From contig NC_079880.1 of NCBI RefSeq assembly GCF_029227915.1, positions 3,226,001 through 3,290,000 of the forward strand: a stretch of 64,000 nt of DNA. Direction: 5' to 3'. A program made the translations under genes and the position numbers. Below are positions 61,700 to 64,000 of this stretch, piece after piece. This DNA is from Hydractinia symbiolongicarpus. Taxonomy: Eukaryota; Cnidaria; Hydrozoa; Anthoathecata; Hydractiniidae. How positions within the stretch are numbered: position 1 is the first letter of the stretch; each line of letters starts with the position of its first letter. The notes beneath the pieces were generated by a model, which did not search any database, was not told the DNA's origin, and saw nothing but the letters and a program-made list of their open reading frames with translations.

Positions 61700-62960
61700 T
61701 CATTTCCCGAACGATTTTTTAAATTACATTTTCACCACTAAAACGCATGAGACTTGCAGTTTTCAAAAATGTTTTCATTTTTGATGAGACGCTGAATAAA
61801 AGCAGTTTAATCGCAGGCAAACGAAATCCCGCGTTTTCCCGTAAATCCGGGGCTTGGCCCGTATAGTCGAATGTATACAAAGAAAGTACCCAGGGAGTAA
61901 ACTCATTTCCCGAACGATTTTTTAAATTTTTTTTCACCACTAAAACACATGAGACTTGTAGTTTTCAAAAATGTTTTCATTTTTGATAAGACGCTTAATG
62001 AAATAGGTTTAATCGCCGGAAAACGAAAACCCGCGATTTCCCGTAAATCCGGGGCTTGGCCCGTATAGTCGAATGTATACAAAGAAAGTACCCTGTGAGT
62101 AAACTCATTTTCAGAACGATTTTTTAAATTATTTTTTCACCACTAAAACGCATAAGACTTGTAGTTTTTAAAAATGTTTTCATTTTTGATGAGACGCTGA
62201 ATAAAAGAAGTTCAATCGCCGGCAAAGGAAAACCCGCGATTTCCCGTAAATCCTGGACTCGGCCCGTATAGTCAAAAGTATACAAAGAAAGTACCCAGGG
62301 AGTAAACTCATTTCCCAAACGATTTTTTAAATTATTATTTCACCAATAAAACGCATAAGACTTGTAGTTTTTAAAAATGTTTTCATTTTTGATGAGACGC
62401 TGAATAAAAGCAGTTTAATCGCAGGCAAACGAAATCCCGCGTTTTCCCGTAAATCCGGGGCTTGGCCCGTATAGTCGAATGTATACAAAGAAAGTACCCA
62501 GGGAGTAAACTCATTTCCCGAACGATTTTTTAAATTTTTTTTCACCACTAAAACACATGAGACTTGTAGTTTTCAAAAATGTTTTCATTTTTGATAAGAC
62601 GCTTAATGAAATAGGTTTAATCGCCGGAAAACGAAAACCCGCGATTTCCCGTAAATCCGGGGCTTGGCCCGTATAGTCGAATGTATACAAAGAAAGTACC
62701 CTGTGAGTAAACTCATTTTCAGAACGATTTTTTAAATTATTTTTTCACCACTAAAACGCATAAGACTTGTAGTTTTTAAAAATGTTTTCATTTTTGATGA
62801 GACGCTGAATAAAAGAAGTTCAATCGCCGGCAAAGGAAAACCCGCGATTTCCCGTAAATCCTGGACTCGGCCCGTATAGTCAAAAGTATACAAAGAAAGT
62901 ACCCAGGGAGTAAACTCATTTCCCAAACGATTTTTTAAATTATTATTTCACCAATAAAAC
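61700..62960 (-). repeat. Inverted arm: tandem 608-bp 3-mer, two copies
   Basis: CCAATAAAAC at 62343 and 62951, GTTCAATCGCC near 62210 and 62818, and AATAGG at 62002 and 62610 all repeat at 608 bp. AATAGG also lies at 61191, 811 bp before 62002, so a 4-mer has lost a monomer to become the 3-mer. This short period is not seen in the forward arm. Confidence 0.85.
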
Positions 62961-63124
62961 GCATAAGACTTGTAGTTTTTAAAAATGTTTTCATTTTTGA
63001 TGAGACGCTGAATAAAAGAAGTTTAATCGCCGGCAAACGAAAACCCGCGATTTCCCGTAAATCCCTTGCTTGGCCCGTATAGTCAAAAGTATACAAAGAA
63101 AGTACCCAGGGAGTAAACTCATTT

Positions 63125-64000
63125 CCCGAACGATTTTTTATATTATTTTTTTACCACTAAACGCATGAGACTTGTAGTTTTCAAAAATATTTTCATATTT
63201 GATGGGACGCTGAAGAAAAGAAGTTTAATCGCCGGCAAACGAAAATCCGCGATTTCCCGTGAATCCCGGACTCGGCCCGTATAGTCAAAAGTACACAAAG
63301 AAAGTACCCAGGGAGTAAACTCATTTCCCGAACGATTTTTTAAATTATTTTTTCACCACAAAAACGCATGAGACTTGTAGTTTTCAAAAATGTTTTCATT
63401 TTTGATGAGACGCTGAATAAAAGAAGTTTAATCGCCGGCAAACGAAAACACGCGATTTCCCGTAAATCCCGGGCTTGGCCCGTATAGTCAAAAGTATACA
63501 AAGAAAGTACCCAGGGAGTAAACTCATTCCCCGAACGATTTTTTAAATTACTTTTTCACCACTAAAACGCATGAGACTTGTAGTTTTCAAAAATGTTTTC
63601 ATTTTTGATGAGACGCTGAATAAAAGAAGTTTAATCGCCGGCAAACGAAAACCTGCGATTTCCCTAAATGCCGGACTCGGCCCGTATAGTCAAAAGTATA
63701 CAAAGAAAGTACCCAGGGAGTAAACTCATTTCCAGAACGATTTTTTAATATTTTTTTTTCACCACTAAAACGCATAAGACTTGTAGTTTTTAAAAATGTT
63801 TTCATTTTTGATGAGACGCTGAATAACAGAAGTTTAATCGCCGGCAAACGAAAACCCGCGATTTCCCGTAAATCCCGGGCTTGGCCCGTATAGTCAAAAG
63901 TATACAAAGAAAGTACCCAGGGAGTAAACTCATTTCCCGAACGATTTTTTATATTATTTTTTTACCACTAAACGCATGAGACTTGTAGTTTTCAAAAATA
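63125..64000 (-). repeat. Inverted copies of the rare monomer type, 811 bp apart
   Basis: TTACCACTAAACGC, the reverse complement of the form missing one T, lies at 63151 and 63962. The first copy also has CAAAAATATTTTCATATTTG and GATGGGACGC, matching the rare monomers at 8687 and 16795. The last copy is cut by the window end. Confidence 0.83.

Larger units (their letters stand above)
60649..64000 (-). repeat. Same satellite array, inverted arm (~16.5 copies)
   Basis: From 60649 to the window end every monomer is the reverse complement of those before it. For example GTATACAAAGAAAGTACC replaces GGTACTTTCTTTGTATAC, and GCATGAGACTTGTAG replaces CTACAAGTCTCATGC. The length is still about 203 bp. 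Variant combinations such as the GTGATG form and a monomer with one T missing in GCGTTTTAG are shared with the forward arm, so this is the same family turned around and not a second satellite. The arm runs off the window, so its full length is unknown. Confidence 0.97.

Noticed and set aside
61184-63907. Set of 64-102-codon frames on the minus strand
   Set aside because: They are the forward-arm frames seen on the other strand because the array is inverted. They show the orientation change, not genes.
1-64000. CRISPR-like regular repeats
   Set aside because: The repeat unit is the whole ~203 bp with no unique spacers, and no cas gene is present.
1-64000. Transposon or retroelement relics, long terminal repeats
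   Set aside because: No target-site duplications, terminal repeats distinct from the satellite, polymerase or integrase frames were seen.
1-64000. Telomeric or simple-sequence repeats
   Set aside because: No TTAGGG-like or TTAGG-like arrays are present. The only simple tracts are the short A and T runs inside each monomer.

Overview
The whole window is one tandem satellite array. A monomer of about 202-204 bp repeats end to end from base 1 to base 64000 (about 315 copies), and no other kind of sequence interrupts it. I can support no protein-coding gene, tRNA, rRNA, CRISPR array, insertion sequence or transposon. The longest open frame is 121 codons, and every open frame is a translation of the same repeat.

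This points to a eukaryotic chromosome, most plausibly centromeric or pericentromeric heterochromatin. The grounds are a near-nucleosome-length monomer, higher-order repeats (HORs) and uninterrupted kilobase-scale homogenisation. I do not recognise the satellite family and cannot name the organism. A hand count on a typical 202-bp monomer gives 41 G and 35 C (37.6% GC). It has 12 CpG against about 7 expected, so there is no sign of long-term CpG methylation decay. That fits a lineage with little germline CpG methylation, or a very young array.

Each monomer has two halves. One is a GC-rich core of about 50 bp (about 62% GC by hand count) with four CGGG boxes spaced 9-11 bp apart, followed by a GCCGGC palindrome. 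The other is an A/T-rich remainder of about 150 bp (about 30% GC) with several A and T tracts.

Layout: bases 1-60648 are in one orientation (about 299 monomers) and bases 60649-64000 are in the opposite orientation (about 16.5 monomers). The switch falls inside a monomer at 60648/60649. The forward array is a mosaic of local HORs: 1215-bp 6-mers (0.4-2.9 kb), 1216-bp 6-mers and a 1416-bp 7-mer (2.9-7.6 kb), mixed 5/2/4-mers (7.6-11.3 kb), an apparently perfect 1220-bp tandem duplication (11.28-13.78 kb), near-identical single monomers and 13-17-monomer spacings (13.8-19 kb), 810-bp 4-mers (19-20.6 kb), 1216-bp 6-mers (20.6-22.9 kb), 1824-bp 9-mers and a 4049-bp 20-mer (23.1-32.3 kb), 1821-bp 9-mers (34.2-37.9 kb), 1215/2025-bp units (38-44 kb), a patchwork (44.2-49.8 kb), a clean 1822-bp 9-mer array with 6-mer and 5-mer deletion derivatives (49.8-58.1 kb), and 811-bp 4-mers (58.2-60.6 kb). 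The inverted arm has its own 811-bp 4-mer and 608-bp 3-mer periods.

Nothing here looks like an operon or pathway. What is informative is the evolutionary record: nested HORs, unequal-exchange derivatives, duplications displaced by about 17 kb, a rare monomer type present in both orientations, and the orientation switch. All coordinates and spacings come from reading marker variants by eye. Block edges are good to roughly one monomer unless a more exact statement is made.
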